Source: Gallaecimonas xiamenensis 3-C-1
GTDB lineage: Bacteria; Pseudomonadota; Gammaproteobacteria; Enterobacterales; Gallaecimonadaceae
DNA length: 64,000 bases
Assembly: GCF_000299915.1 (NCBI RefSeq)
Contig: NZ_AMRI01000008.1
Span: 62,001-126,000, forward strand
Direction of reading: 5' to 3'
Part shown: piece after piece, positions 1 through 9,232 of the stretch
How the letters are laid out: every line of letters begins with the position of its first letter
How positions within the stretch are numbered: position 1 is the first letter of the stretch
Translations under genes and position numbers: made by a program
Notes under the pieces: generated by a model
What the model was told of the DNA's origin: nothing
The model's input: only the letters and a program-made list of their open reading frames with translations
The model's database searches: none

Positions 1-38
1 TTGCGCTGGTCCAGCACCAGCCCCAAAGCCTTGCTCAT
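1..38 (-). CDS. fliJ: FliJ, flagellar export chaperone (N-terminal fragment)
   Basis: Only the first 12 codons are in the window (MSKALGLVLDQR); the rest lies off the left edge. The ATG at 38 overlaps the fliI stop codon by 4 bases (ATGA), as expected for the next gene of a fliHIJ run. FliJ is a small coiled-coil protein that links the FliI ATPase ring to the export gate. The call rests on gene order, translational coupling and the resemblance of the N-terminus to polar-flagellum FliJ proteins. Confidence 0.75.
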   Translation of the reverse strand, partial: MSKALGLVLDQR

Positions 39-1390
39 GCGCCCTCCCCTGCGGCCTTGGCCAACATGTCCAGGGCCTGCAGGCAGTCGTCATAGGGGCA
101 GACTTCCTGCATGGCCTGGCGCAAGAACAGGTTCATGGGTTCTTTGAGGCGAATGGCCAGGTCCACCTTGGGATCCGAGCCCTGGCGGTAGGCCCCGACC
201 TGGATAAGATCCCGTGACTGCTCGTAGGCGGCAAACAGGGATTTAACCCGCCTGGCCTGCAGCTGGTGGGCCTCACTTGTTACCTGGGGCATGACCCGCG
301 ACACCGAGGCCCCCACGTCTATGGCCGGATAGTGGCCGGAATCGGCCAGGGCCCTAGACAGCACTATATGGCCGTCCAGTATCGCCCTGGCGGCATCGGC
401 GATTGGGTCTTGCAGGTCGTCCCCTTCGCTGAGTACGGTGAAAAAGGCGGTGATGCCGCCCTGGCCGTCGCCGCCGTTACCGGCCCGCTCCACCAGGCCC
501 GGCAATCGGGCAAACACCGACGGCGGGTAGCCCTTGGTGGCGGGGGGTTCACCCACCGCCAGGGCGATTTCCCGCTGGGCCTGGGCATAACGGGTCAGGG
601 AGTCCACCAGCAACAGCACATTCAAGCCCTGGTCGCGGAAATACTCGGCAAAGGTCAGGGCCGTCTCACAGGCCTTAAGGCGCATCAGCGGGCTGGTATC
701 GGCCGGGGCCGCCACCACCACGGCGCGCCGGCGCCCTTCTTCGCCAAGGATCTCGTCGATAAATTCGCGCACTTCCCGGCCCCGTTCCCCCACCAGGCCG
801 ACCACGATAACATCGGCACTGGTGCCCTTGGTCATCATGCCAAGGAGCACGGATTTGCCGACACCAGAGCCGGCAAAGAGGCCCATACGCTGACCCTGGC
901 CGACGGTGAGCAGGGTGTTGATGGCGCGCACCCCCACATCCAGGGGCTGGCGTATGGGGCGGCGGGTCAAGGGATTGAGGGGCCGGCCCTTGAAACCGAC
1001 CCGGTTTTCGGCCCGCACCGGCCCAAGGCCGTCCAAGGGCCGGCCCAGGCCGTCTACCACCCGGCCCAGCAGGCTCATGCCCACCGGCAGGGTGGCAGAC
1101 ACCCCAAGGGGGGTGACTCGGGCGCCGGGCAGAATGCCGGACACGTCCTGGTTGGGCATCAGATAGAGAGTATTGTTGCCAAAACCCACCACTTCCGCTT
1201 CCACATCCTGGCTGTGGCCTTCGATGCGGCACAGCGAGCCGATGGGGGCGCGGCAGCCTTGGGCTTCCAGGGCCAGGCCAACCACCCGCACCAGGCGACC
1301 GGCAACGGCGGGCCTTGGCACCTGCAGCAGGCGCTCGTAGCGCTCCAGGCGGGCCTCGAGGGGCCGGCGGGGGGTCTTAACCGGCGTCAT
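35..1390 (-). CDS. fliI: FliI, flagellar type III export ATPase
   Basis: This 451-residue protein is the F1-beta-like ATPase that drives unfolding and export of flagellar substrates at the base of the flagellum. A Walker A motif (GSGVGKS, about residues 174-180) follows a beta-barrel N-terminal domain; the Walker B strand (VLLLVDSLTRYAQ) and the ATPase signature around PPSVFARLPGLVERAG are intact. Length is normal for the family. The ATG at 1390 lies inside the end of fliH (14-base overlap), and the stop overlaps fliJ, so fliHIJ are translationally coupled. It is read from the sigma-54 promoter before fliE. Confidence 0.97.
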   Translation of the reverse strand: MTPVKTPRRPLEARLERYERLLQVPRPAVAGRLVRVVGLALEAQGCRAPIGSLCRIEGHSQDVEAEVVGFGNNTLYLMPNQDVSGILPGARVTPLGVSATLPVGMSLLGRVVDGLGRPLDGLGPVRAENRVGFKGRPLNPLTRRPIRQPLDVGVRAINTLLTVGQGQRMGLFAGSGVGKSVLLGMMTKGTSADVIVVGLVGERGREVREFIDEILGEEGRRRAVVVAAPADTSPLMRLKACETALTFAEYFRDQGLNVLLLVDSLTRYAQAQREIALAVGEPPATKGYPPSVFARLPGLVERAGNGGDGQGGITAFFTVLSEGDDLQDPIADAARAILDGHIVLSRALADSGHYPAIDVGASVSRVMPQVTSEAHQLQARRVKSLFAAYEQSRDLIQVGAYRQGSDPKVDLAIRLKEPMNLFLRQAMQEVCPYDDCLQALDMLAKAAGEGA

Positions 1391-2135
1391 CGCTCAGCCC
1401 CGCTTCCAGCAGCAATCCCTGGCACAGCACCCGCAGTCGTTCCTGCAGGTCCAGCTCCACCAGGGACTGGCCAGATTCGATGCGGCATTGACCATGCTTG
1501 AGGGTGGGCTCTTCACGGAGCTTCCAGCGCCGCTCTTTAAGTTCGGCCTCGCTGTAGTGCTCCCGCAGCAGGCGGGCATCGGTGGGGGCCACTTCGATGG
1601 TGATGAGGGTCTCGTCTTCCGACAGGGCGTCAATTCCCTGGCGGATAAGATGATGGATGCTGTCCTTGTCGGTCTTGATCTCATGGCCCAGCACCGCCTG
1701 CATGCCGGCGGTCAGCAACATCACCAGCCGCGCTTCGATACGCCCGTCCTTGTCTTCCAGGGGGGCGGTCAGTTCGTCGGCCAGACCCAGCCAGTGGGCC
1801 ACCGCTTCCTGAATTTGCTGCTGGCCGGCCTTTAGGCCTTCTTCCAGCCCTTGCTGGTAGCCTTGAGCACGGCCTTCTTCGATACCTTGGGCCAGGCCCT
1901 GCTCACGGCCTTCGGCCAAGCCTTGCTGGCGGCCTTCGGCCAGGCCTTCTTCCACGGCGTCGCTGCGCAGTGCTTCCAGTTCACCAATGCTGATGCCCTG
2001 GGGCAGCTTGGGTTCGGGTTCCGACTCGGCCTCAGGGTTTTGCTTACGTCTGTGGATGTGCAGCGCCAGGGCCACCTCGTCCGCTTCCGGCGGGGTGAAG
2101 TCACTGCCTTCCCAGCGCTGGTACTCTTTGACCAC
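1377..2135 (-). CDS. fliH: FliH, negative regulator/stator of the FliI ATPase
   Basis: 252 residues. The central part (about residues 65-105) carries a run of Gly-x-x-x-Gly/Ala repeats rich in Glu and Gln, the typical FliH helix-packing segment, followed by the conserved C-terminal domain that binds FliI. The start is GTG at 2135: an in-frame stop lies a few codons upstream and an AAGGGG ribosome binding site sits about 10 bases before it. It lies 13 bases after fliG and overlaps fliI. FliH delivers FliI to the export gate and restrains its ATPase activity. Confidence 0.95.
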   Translation of the reverse strand: MVKEYQRWEGSDFTPPEADEVALALHIHRRKQNPEAESEPEPKLPQGISIGELEALRSDAVEEGLAEGRQQGLAEGREQGLAQGIEEGRAQGYQQGLEEGLKAGQQQIQEAVAHWLGLADELTAPLEDKDGRIEARLVMLLTAGMQAVLGHEIKTDKDSIHHLIRQGIDALSEDETLITIEVAPTDARLLREHYSEAELKERRWKLREEPTLKHGQCRIESGQSLVELDLQERLRVLCQGLLLEAGLSDDAG

Positions 2136-2148
2136 CTTGCTCTACCCC

Positions 2149-3183
2149 TTAGAGGAATTCGTCGGCGCCGCCACCGGACAGCACTATCTCGCCGGCATCG
2201 GACAGGCGGCGGGCAATGCCCAGGATCTCTTTCTGAGAGGCTTCCACCTCGGAGATACGAATAGGGCCCATGGCTTCCAGGTCGTCGCGCATAAGGTCGG
2301 CGGCCCGCTTGGACATGTTCTTGAACATCTTCTCGCGCAGGACGTCGTCGGCCCCTTTGAGGGCGCGGATAAGGGTGTCCTGCTGCACTTCGCGCAGCAG
2401 TGCCTGGATGGCCCTGTCGTCCACCTCGGCCAGGTTTTCGAAGACGAACATCAGGTCCTGGATCTGCTGGCTCAGTTCTTCGTCGGTTTCGCGAATGCCT
2501 TCCATCAGCTGGTTTTCTACCGCCGTTTCCAGGTAGTTCATGATGTTGGCAGCGGCCTTGAGGCCCCCCATCTTGGCTGCCTGGGCACCGCTTTGGCCGG
2601 CGAACTGCTTTTCCATGATCTCGTTCAGTTCCTGCAGCGCCGCCGGTTGCACCTCTTCGAGGTTGGCGATACGCATCAGCAGGTCAAGGCGCACCCGCTC
2701 GGGGAACTGGGACAGAATCTCGGCGCTTTGGTCTGGGTCCAGGTAGGACAGCACTATGGTCTGGATCTGCGGGTGCTCGTTCTGGATGATGCCGGCCACC
2801 TGGCGGGCGTCCATCCATTTGAGGGAATCCAGGCCCTTGGCATTGCCGCCGAGGATGATCTTGTCGATAAGGGCGCTGGCCTTGTCCTCACCCAGGGCGT
2901 GGTTCAGGGCCTTGCGAATAAAGTCTTCGGAGTCGAAACCGATGCTCGAGTAGTGCTGGATGTCTTCGATGAACTGCTTGTGCACCGCCAGCACCTTCTC
3001 CTGGCTGAAATCCTCCATGGACGCCATCATCATGCCCACTTTCTGAACCTGCTTGGGTTCCATATGGCGCAGTATGGAGGCGGCGTCCTCTTCGGTGAGG
3101 CTCAGCAGCAATATGGCGGTCTTCTCGATGCCATTGAGCTTTTTGACGTCAAAGGCCTCTTTTTTGGCCAGGTCATTTGCCAT
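2149..3183 (-). CDS. fliG: FliG, flagellar motor switch protein
   Basis: 344 residues, normal length. FliG sits on the cytoplasmic face of the MS ring; its N-domain binds FliF, its middle domain has the EHPQ motif (NEHPQIQT) that contacts FliM, and its C-domain carries the charged torque helix (around DDLEAMGPIRISEVEASQ) that interacts with the stator. All three parts are present. The start overlaps the end of fliF by 11 bases. It belongs to the fliEFGHIJ run. Confidence 0.97.
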   Translation of the reverse strand: MANDLAKKEAFDVKKLNGIEKTAILLLSLTEEDAASILRHMEPKQVQKVGMMMASMEDFSQEKVLAVHKQFIEDIQHYSSIGFDSEDFIRKALNHALGEDKASALIDKIILGGNAKGLDSLKWMDARQVAGIIQNEHPQIQTIVLSYLDPDQSAEILSQFPERVRLDLLMRIANLEEVQPAALQELNEIMEKQFAGQSGAQAAKMGGLKAAANIMNYLETAVENQLMEGIRETDEELSQQIQDLMFVFENLAEVDDRAIQALLREVQQDTLIRALKGADDVLREKMFKNMSKRAADLMRDDLEAMGPIRISEVEASQKEILGIARRLSDAGEIVLSGGGADEFL

Positions 3184-4903
3184 CTTGGTTCAACCATCCT
3201 TTCACTACCTGGGCCGACAGCTCAGGTTCATTGGCCACCAAGGCACGAATGGCCTTGAGGACTTCTTCATCTTTACGCAGGTCCGGCAATTGGACGCCAC
3301 CCACCATAGTGATGCCGGTGGCCAGGGCGTCCTCATCATCCATGGACAGGCTATCGAGGGCGTCGCGGTCCAGGTCGCCGTAGGCACCACCGGCCAGGGC
3401 CAGATCGGTGCCCTGGTTGGGGTTGAGCAGGCGTTTGATAAGGGGCCTTACCACCACGAAGATCAGCACGATGATGATAAGGGCGCCGGCCAGCACCTTG
3501 GACAGCCGTGCAAACCAGGGCTGCTCGTAGATGGGCACGTCCATCTTCAGGTCGGCGTCGGGGCGGGCAAAGGGCACGGACAGCACTTCCAGGCTGTCGC
3601 CTCGGGCCGGATTGACACCCAGGCCCGCCATCAGCAGACGCTTGATGTTGGCCAGCTCGCCGTCGGTCAGGGGCACCTTGGTAACGTTACCGTCTTCCCC
3701 TACCTGGTTCTTGTAGTCTACCGCGACGGAAACCGTCATGCGATCCACCACCCCAACCTGCTGCTGGGTATGGCTGACCGTGGTGTCCAGTTCGTAGTTG
3801 CGGGTGCTCTCAGAGCGATTGGATCCCGGGGTCTTAACCTGGTTGGCCGCCGTGTTGGTGGCGTCTTCCGGGATATTGGAGTCCATGGGCGGCTGGTTAG
3901 ACAGGGCGCCAGGGATACCGCCGGCTACGTTGCCGACCCGGTTTTCTTCCATTTTCATTTCAGAGCGCACCGACGGCTGGTCGGGGTTGTAGCGCTTCTG
4001 GGTCTGCTCCACGGCGGTGAAGTCCATGGTCACGTCTACCTGGGCGGTGTAGTTGTCCAGGCCCACCACCGGCAGCATGATGGTGTCAATCTTGTCGAGG
4101 TATTGCTTCTCGCGGGTGGTTTCCAGCTCCAACTCTTTGCGGGAGCGGGCGGCCAGGGCGTTCTGGCTGCCGGAATTGAGCAGGCGGCCGTTCTGGTCGG
4201 TCACCGTGACCTTCTCGGGGGACATGCCGTGTACGGCGGAGGCCACCATGTCGACGATAGCATCTACTTCTTCCTGCTTGAGGCTGTTGCCCCTGTTCAG
4301 GCTCAGCACTACCGTGGCCGAGGGCTCCTGGCGCTCACGCAAAAAGACGGATTCTTTGGGGATGGCCAGCAGTACCCTGGCCCTTTTTACGGCGGACAGC
4401 TCTTCAACGGCACGGGCCAGCTGCTGCTCGCGGCTGTACTTGAGGCGTTCTTGCTCCAGGCGCTGGCTGACACCAAAGCCCATGTCCTTCATCAGGATGT
4501 CGTCACCGGTGGCCTGGCTGTTGGACATGCCGGCGCGGGTCATGGCCAGCTTGATGCGTTGATAATCCCCTTCGGGCACCAGCACCGTATTGCCCTCGAG
4601 CTTGTAGGTCATCTGGTTCTGGTCGAGGAAGTCCAGGGTGGAAACCAGTTCGTCGGTTTCCATGCGCCCCAAGGGGCGGTATTCGGGCGCCTTGGCCCAC
4701 AAGAACACCAGCACCACCAGCGCCAGCCCTATGGCCAGGCCCAGCACCAGGCTGATTTGACGCAACACATCGGCATTACCCAGGTTCGACAGCAGATTGA
4801 AATTCTGCTCGCCCTCGTCAACAACGTTGTTGCCAAGGACCGGCGCCGGGGTCGCGGCAGGTGTGTCACCTACCGTGGCCAGTTGGGTGTTCTCGTTTGC
4901 CAC
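3173..4903 (-). CDS. fliF: FliF, MS-ring protein
   Basis: 576 residues. One transmembrane segment lies near residues 50-70 and a second near residues 450-465, flanking a large periplasmic region with the YscJ/FliF ring-building domains; the short acidic C-terminal tail binds FliG. FliF oligomerises in the inner membrane as the first step of flagellum assembly. The ATG at 4903 is 10 bases after fliE, and its 3' end overlaps fliG. Confidence 0.97.
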   Translation of the reverse strand: MANENTQLATVGDTPAATPAPVLGNNVVDEGEQNFNLLSNLGNADVLRQISLVLGLAIGLALVVLVFLWAKAPEYRPLGRMETDELVSTLDFLDQNQMTYKLEGNTVLVPEGDYQRIKLAMTRAGMSNSQATGDDILMKDMGFGVSQRLEQERLKYSREQQLARAVEELSAVKRARVLLAIPKESVFLRERQEPSATVVLSLNRGNSLKQEEVDAIVDMVASAVHGMSPEKVTVTDQNGRLLNSGSQNALAARSRKELELETTREKQYLDKIDTIMLPVVGLDNYTAQVDVTMDFTAVEQTQKRYNPDQPSVRSEMKMEENRVGNVAGGIPGALSNQPPMDSNIPEDATNTAANQVKTPGSNRSESTRNYELDTTVSHTQQQVGVVDRMTVSVAVDYKNQVGEDGNVTKVPLTDGELANIKRLLMAGLGVNPARGDSLEVLSVPFARPDADLKMDVPIYEQPWFARLSKVLAGALIIIVLIFVVVRPLIKRLLNPNQGTDLALAGGAYGDLDRDALDSLSMDDEDALATGITMVGGVQLPDLRKDEEVLKAIRALVANEPELSAQVVKGWLNQDGK

Positions 4904-4913
4904 TTAACGCTCC

Positions 4914-5276
4914 TTAAACCGGCATGTTCATCACGTCCTGGTACGCTTGAACCAACTTGTTGCGTACCTGGACAGTGGCCTGGAAAGCGATACCGGCTTT
5001 CTGGCTGGCGATCATGGCGTCGGCCACGGAAACATTGGGGTCACCCATTTCGACAGCAGTCTGCTTGGCTGCGGAGTTCTGCTGCAGGCCGTTGACCTTG
5101 TCCAGGGCCTGGTTGAACAGGCTGGCAAAGTCGCTCTGCACCGAACGGGTGGTCATGCCCTCGGGGTTGCCCAGGCTCAGGCCTTGCAGCTCGCGGCTGC
5201 CACGGGGCCCTTGCGCTTCGCGGATAAGGGACTGCATTTCCTGCAGCATCACTGAATTTGCACCAGCGGTGTTCAT
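4914..5276 (-). CDS. fliE: FliE, MS-ring to rod adaptor
   Basis: 120 residues, slightly longer than the usual 100-110. The C-terminal half shows the family pattern (SVADAMIASQKAGIAF then QVRNKLVQAYQDVMNMPV). FliE joins the FliF ring to the proximal rod and is exported by the type III gate. It is the first gene after the sigma-54 element at 5318-5332, so it heads the fliEFGHIJ operon. Confidence 0.95.
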   Translation of the reverse strand: MNTAGANSVMLQEMQSLIREAQGPRGSRELQGLSLGNPEGMTTRSVQSDFASLFNQALDKVNGLQQNSAAKQTAVEMGDPNVSVADAMIASQKAGIAFQATVQVRNKLVQAYQDVMNMPV

Positions 5277-5317
5277 GTCAAGGTTCCGTCGTTGTGGGTT
5301 TGACCAGCAGGGTCAAT

Positions 5318-5332
5318 GCAAAGGACGGGCCA
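5318..5332 (-). promoter_or_regulatory. Sigma-54 (-24/-12) promoter of fliE operon
   Basis: On the minus strand this reads TGGCCC-GTCCT-TTGC, with exactly 10 bases between the GG and GC doublets as sigma-54 requires. It starts 5 bases beyond the flrC stop and lies about 40 bases before the fliE start. FlrC, encoded immediately upstream, is the likely activator (inference from the Vibrio/Pseudomonas hierarchy). Confidence 0.85.
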
Positions 5333-5337
5333 TAATG

Positions 5338-6642
5338 TCAGGCCGGTATGCTGACTCCTGCGTCCCGAAGCCTGGCCAGCTTGTAGCGCAAGGTCCTGGG
5401 GCTGATGCCCAGCTTCTCGGCCACCGCTTGGCGTGAACCGTTGCAGGCTTCCAATGTGTCGAGGATGATCTGCGCTTCCTGGGCCTTGAGTTCACCATTT
5501 AGGCCCTCGGCGGCCGGTAGCATTTCCGCCTCTTCCGCCTCGATCAGCAGGTTTTCGGCGAAAATACACTCATCCTCGCAGAGGATAAGTGCCCTTTGCA
5601 TGACGTTGTCGAGCTCACGGACGTTACCCGGCCAGCTATGGCGCTCCAGGCGCAAAGCCGCGTCTTCACTGAGTTCAGGGACCACGCCCTGACAGTGCCG
5701 GGCCAGCAGATGGCGGGCCAGGGGCACGATATCACCGGGTCTGTCTTTCAGTGACGGCCAGCTCAGGGGGAAGACATTGAGGCGATAATAAAGGTCTTCG
5801 CGGAAAAGTCCTTCCGCCACCGCTTCCTTCAGGTCGCGGTTGGAAGTAGCCAGCACCCGCACATCCAGCTTGATGGTCTTGCGCCCCCCCAACCGTTCAA
5901 CTTCCCGCTCTTGCAACACCCGCAACAGTTTGGCTTGCAGGCCAAGATCCATCTCGGTTATCTCGTCCAGCAGCAGGGTACCGCCGTTGGCCTGTTCGAA
6001 TTTCCCCGGGCAAGCCTGGATGGCGCCGGTAAAGGCGCCCTTCTCGTAACCGAAGAGGGTGGCTTCAAGCATGTTGTCGGGGATAGCGGCGCAGTTGATG
6101 GCCACGAAAGGCCCTTGGGCACGGTTTGAGTGCTGGTGTACGTAGCGGGCCAGCACTTCCTTACCGGAACCGCTGGGCCCCAGCACCATGACGGTAGCGT
6201 CGGTGCGGGCCACCTTGGCGGCCAATTTCAGCAAGGACTGGCTGCGCGGATCAGCCACCACCGGACCTTTGTCGGCTTCGACGTCAGCCAGGGCGTAGCG
6301 GCTGACCATATTGATCAGCACTTCGGGAGCAAAGGGCTTGGCCATGTAGTCGATGGCGCCCAACTTCATGGCCTCGACGGCATCGTTGACCTTGGCATGG
6401 GCGGTCATCAACAGCACCGGCAATTCGGGATAGCCTTTTCGCAGGGACCGCAGCAGCGCCATGCCGTCCATGCCGGCCATTTGCACGTCCGACACCACCA
6501 ATTGCACCTGGGTTTCTTTGAGGGCCAACAGGGCTTCCTCGCCGTTGCCGGCAACGCTGACCTCAAAGCCGGCCAACTCCAGGGTGTCCACCAGCGCTTC
6601 GCGCAGGGCGGCGTCGTCTTCGACGATAAGGACTCGGGTCAT
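5338..6642 (-). CDS. flrC: FlrC/FleR, sigma-54-dependent flagellar response regulator
   Basis: 434 residues with three domains: a receiver (residues 1-115, acidic pocket D9/D10, phosphoacceptor D52 in VVSDVQMAGMDG), a AAA+ sigma-54 activation domain (Walker A GPSGSGKE, the GAFTGA loop that contacts sigma-54) and a C-terminal Fis-type helix-turn-helix (RQAVAEKLGISPRTLRYKL). It is the response-regulator half of the flagellar two-component system that turns on middle (basal body/hook) genes. Its ATG overlaps the flrB stop by 4 bases. Confidence 0.95.
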   Translation of the reverse strand: MTRVLIVEDDAALREALVDTLELAGFEVSVAGNGEEALLALKETQVQLVVSDVQMAGMDGMALLRSLRKGYPELPVLLMTAHAKVNDAVEAMKLGAIDYMAKPFAPEVLINMVSRYALADVEADKGPVVADPRSQSLLKLAAKVARTDATVMVLGPSGSGKEVLARYVHQHSNRAQGPFVAINCAAIPDNMLEATLFGYEKGAFTGAIQACPGKFEQANGGTLLLDEITEMDLGLQAKLLRVLQEREVERLGGRKTIKLDVRVLATSNRDLKEAVAEGLFREDLYYRLNVFPLSWPSLKDRPGDIVPLARHLLARHCQGVVPELSEDAALRLERHSWPGNVRELDNVMQRALILCEDECIFAENLLIEAEEAEMLPAAEGLNGELKAQEAQIILDTLEACNGSRQAVAEKLGISPRTLRYKLARLRDAGVSIPA

Positions 6643-7649
6643 GAGGGGTCCTCCAACAGGGGCAGGATCAAGGTCATGCGGGCCCCTTGCTGGCCATTGG
6701 CCATATGCAGCTGGCCGCCATGAGCCTGGGCCACGGAACGCACCACAGACAGGCCCAGGCCGGTGCCATGGCTCTTGGTGGTAAAGAAGGGTTCGGCCAC
6801 CTTGAACAGCAGCTCTTCGGCGATGCCGGGGCCGTCGTCGTCCAGTTGCAGGCTCAACCAGGGTGTCTTGGCCTCAACCCGCAGCCTAAGCTGCTGGGCA
6901 CCGGCTTGCAGGGCGTTATGGATCAGGTTGGAAAGGGCGGACACCAGGGCACTTTGAGACCCCAGTACCAGGGCCTCCAGGCAGTTGCAGTCGATGTGCA
7001 GTTGCCCTTGATGGGTGGCCAGCATGGACTCGCTGGCCTGCTCCAACTCTGCCAGCAACTCCCCAACCTTGAGCTTGTCTGCCACCTTTTGCTCACCGCT
7101 CTTGGCAAAGAGCAGCATATTGTTCATCTGGCTTTCCAGGTCGCGCAGGCGTGCCATCAGCTTTTGCTGGAACTTGTCATGGGTGGCGCCAGGCAGCGCC
7201 TGGTTGAGCTGGCCGGCATAGAGCATGGCCGCCGACAGGGGCGTTCGTATCTGGTGGGCCAAAGACGCAACCATGCGCCCCAGGGAAGAGAGCCTTTGCA
7301 GGTGTGCCATGCGGGTTTGCATGGTGCGGGTTTCGGTGAGATCCGAGATGACGATAAGCTGGCCTGGCTCCCCATCCAAGGGGCAAATATCCAGTTTGAC
7401 CCGGCGGCCGTTGATCAGGGAAACCTCGGCGCCGTCGTCGGCCCTTGGCCTAAATGCCCTGGCCACCACCTCCAGCCAGCGGTCGTCCAGCAAGGGACCG
7501 CCCAGCAGCGCCTCGGCCGTGGCATTGGCCTCTGTCACCCGGCCGCTGCCGTCCAGCACCACCACCCCCACGGGCAGTATGCTCAACAGTTTATCCAGTT
7601 GCTTTGCTGCCGGTTCCTGGCTGGGGTACCACTGCTGTGCCAATGCCAT
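6639..7649 (-). CDS. flrB: FlrB/FleS, flagellar sensor histidine kinase
   Basis: 336 residues, no transmembrane segment, so a cytoplasmic kinase. A PAS-like domain (about residues 18-105) precedes the dimerisation helix with the phospho-histidine H132 in the box AHQIRTPL, and a C-terminal HATPase domain follows with N, G1 (DDDGPGI) and G2 (GTGLGLSVV) boxes. It phosphorylates FlrC. It is coupled to flrC (4-base overlap) and is preceded by a sigma-54 element at 7688. Confidence 0.95.
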   Translation of the reverse strand: MALAQQWYPSQEPAAKQLDKLLSILPVGVVVLDGSGRVTEANATAEALLGGPLLDDRWLEVVARAFRPRADDGAEVSLINGRRVKLDICPLDGEPGQLIVISDLTETRTMQTRMAHLQRLSSLGRMVASLAHQIRTPLSAAMLYAGQLNQALPGATHDKFQQKLMARLRDLESQMNNMLLFAKSGEQKVADKLKVGELLAELEQASESMLATHQGQLHIDCNCLEALVLGSQSALVSALSNLIHNALQAGAQQLRLRVEAKTPWLSLQLDDDGPGIAEELLFKVAEPFFTTKSHGTGLGLSVVRSVAQAHGGQLHMANGQQGARMTLILPLLEDPS

Positions 7650-7687
7650 TGCGCACCTCGGTCAAAATTCGCGTGACCAAGTTTTAT

Positions 7688-7702
7688 GCAGGCACTGTGC
7701 CA
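7688..7702 (-). promoter_or_regulatory. Sigma-54 promoter of flrBC
   Basis: The minus strand reads TGGCAC-AGTGC-CTGC with the required 10-base GG-to-GC spacing; only the first T of the TTGC box is changed. It lies about 40 bases before the flrB ATG. This fits the known scheme in which FlrA activates flrBC through sigma-54. Confidence 0.75.
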
Positions 7703-7744
7703 ACACATAAGGCAATGAAATTAAAGTCTTTATTAGACAGCGGC

Positions 7745-7772
7745 AGCAGGCGTCAGGGATTTGACGCCTGCT
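7745..7772 (-). terminator. Strong hairpin between flrA and flrB
   Basis: A perfect 10-bp inverted repeat (arms AGCAGGCGTC and GACGCCTGCT) with an 8-base loop begins 9 bases past the flrA stop. There is no tight T-run directly after it on the minus strand, so it may be a weak terminator or an RNA-stabilising stem rather than a full intrinsic terminator. It separates flrA from the sigma-54-driven flrBC unit. Confidence 0.55.
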
Positions 7773-7780
7773 AGAAGGGC

Positions 7781-9232
7781 TCAGTCGTTGCCTTTGCTAA
7801 GACCGTACTTGCGCATTTTCTCCACCAGGGTGGTGCGGCGCATCCCCAACAGATCGGCGGCCCTGGCCACCACATTGTCGCAGTTGGAGAGGGCTTGACG
7901 GATCAGATCCAGTTCCAGGTCGGCCAACATTTCCTTGAGGTTGATGCCATCCGGCGGCAGGGTTGCCACAGCGTCACCGGCAGGCTGGCTTGGCGCTTCT
8001 TCTGCCAACTCAGGCTCTGGGTCATCGGAGAAAATGGCCATCAGTGCCTCGCGCTCAAGCAGTTCTTCCAGCACAGGATCGAACTCGCTGACGTCCCCGT
8101 ACTGATAGCTCTTGGGCAGGTGGCCTACATCGATTTGCTGATTGGGGTGCAATATCAGCAATCGCTCCACCAGGTTGGCCAGTTCCCGCACGTTACCCGG
8201 CCAGCTGTGCTGGGCCAAAGAATGGAGTGCTCCCTGGGAAAAGGTCAGGCTGCGACCTTCTTCGGCCTCCAACCGTGACAGCAGTTCGTTGACCAGCAGC
8301 GGAATGTCTTCTGCCCGCTCGCGAAGGGCCGGCATCTCGATGGGAAAGACGTTCAGGCGGTAATAAAGATCTTCGCGAAAGCGCCCTTCCTCGATCATCT
8401 TCGGCAAGGCCCTGTGGGTGGCGGCGACGATGCGCACATCGGCCTTGATGGGCTTGGCGCCCCCTACCCGTTCAAAGACCTTCTCCTGGAGTACCCGCAG
8501 CAGTTTCACCTGCATGTTAAGGGGCATGTCACCGATTTCGTCGAGAAAGAGAGTGCCCCCTTGGGCCAGTTCGAAGCGACCCTTACGGGCGGTCACGGCA
8601 CCGGTAAAGGCGCCTTTTTCGTGACCGAACAGCTCGCTCTCCAGCAGCTCTGCCGGAATGGCGCCGCAGTTGACCGGCACAAAGGGCCCTTCCTTGCGAG
8701 CGGACTGGAAGTGCAGATTACGGGCCACTACTTCCTTGCCAGTGCCGGACTCACCGAGGATCAGCACTGACGCATCGGTAGGGGCTACCTGCCCTATCAT
8801 GGTCCGCACTTCCTGCATGTGCCGGCTTTTGCCTACCAAAGAGCGGAACAGCCTGGCATCCACACCGCCCTGACGCAGCGCCTGTTGGGCCAGCTGTTGG
8901 CGCCGGGACAGGGTGCGCAGCAACTCTTGGAACTGACTGAGCCTGAAGGGCTCGTTCAACACCCCCAGGTGGGCGCCATTGGCCTTGGCCGGGCTCCAAC
9001 CGAGAGTGACATAAGGACGCTGGCACTGCTCGAGCCAGCTCTCAGGCACGGCCTCACCGGCCACCAGCACCTGGCAGGCAGGAACGATATTTTGATCACA
9101 CAACGCGGAAGGGGCAGCGGCATCTGCCTGCTCCCCTATGAATTGCAGCAATGTGTGAACCCTGTTTCGACGCTCTACGTCAGCGTCGACGACCAGAAAA
9201 CCAACTTGGGTCTGCATGCCTTGATAAACCAT
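7781..9232 (-). CDS. flrA: FlrA/FleQ, master sigma-54-dependent flagellar activator
   Basis: 483 residues: an N-terminal FleQ-type receiver-like domain (about 8-120), a AAA+ domain with Walker A GESGTGKE and the GAFTGA sigma-54 loop, and a C-terminal Fis-like helix-turn-helix ([18 protein letters not shown]). It is the top regulator of polar flagella; in relatives its ATPase is inhibited by FlhG and by c-di-GMP. A second in-frame ATG lies 5 codons in (9217); the longer form is given because AAGG would be too close to the second. No clear sigma-54 site lies before it, consistent with sigma-70 transcription. Confidence 0.95.
   Translation of the reverse strand: MVYQGMQTQVGFLVVDADVERRNRVHTLLQFIGEQADAAAPSALCDQNIVPACQVLVAGEAVPESWLEQCQRPYVTLGWSPAKANGAHLGVLNEPFRLSQFQELLRTLSRRQQLAQQALRQGGVDARLFRSLVGKSRHMQEVRTMIGQVAPTDASVLILGESGTGKEVVARNLHFQSARKEGPFVPVNCGAIPAELLESELFGHEKGAFTGAVTARKGRFELAQGGTLFLDEIGDMPLNMQVKLLRVLQEKVFERVGGAKPIKADVRIVAATHRALPKMIEEGRFREDLYYRLNVFPIEMPALRERAEDIPLLVNELLSRLEAEEGRSLTFSQGALHSLAQHSWPGNVRELANLVERLLILHPNQQIDVGHLPKSYQYGDVSEFDPVLEELLEREALMAIFSDDPEPELAEEAPSQPAGDAVATLPPDGINLKEMLADLELDLIRQALSNCDNVVARAADLLGMRRTTLVEKMRKYGLSKGND

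Noticed and set aside
1830-1950. Short tandem DNA repeat in fliH
   Set aside because: It encodes the normal Gly-x-x-x-Gly repeat of FliH and reflects protein function, not a separate element.
3053-5095. 680-codon plus-strand frame
   Set aside because: Antisense to fliF and the start of fliE; no recognisable domains.
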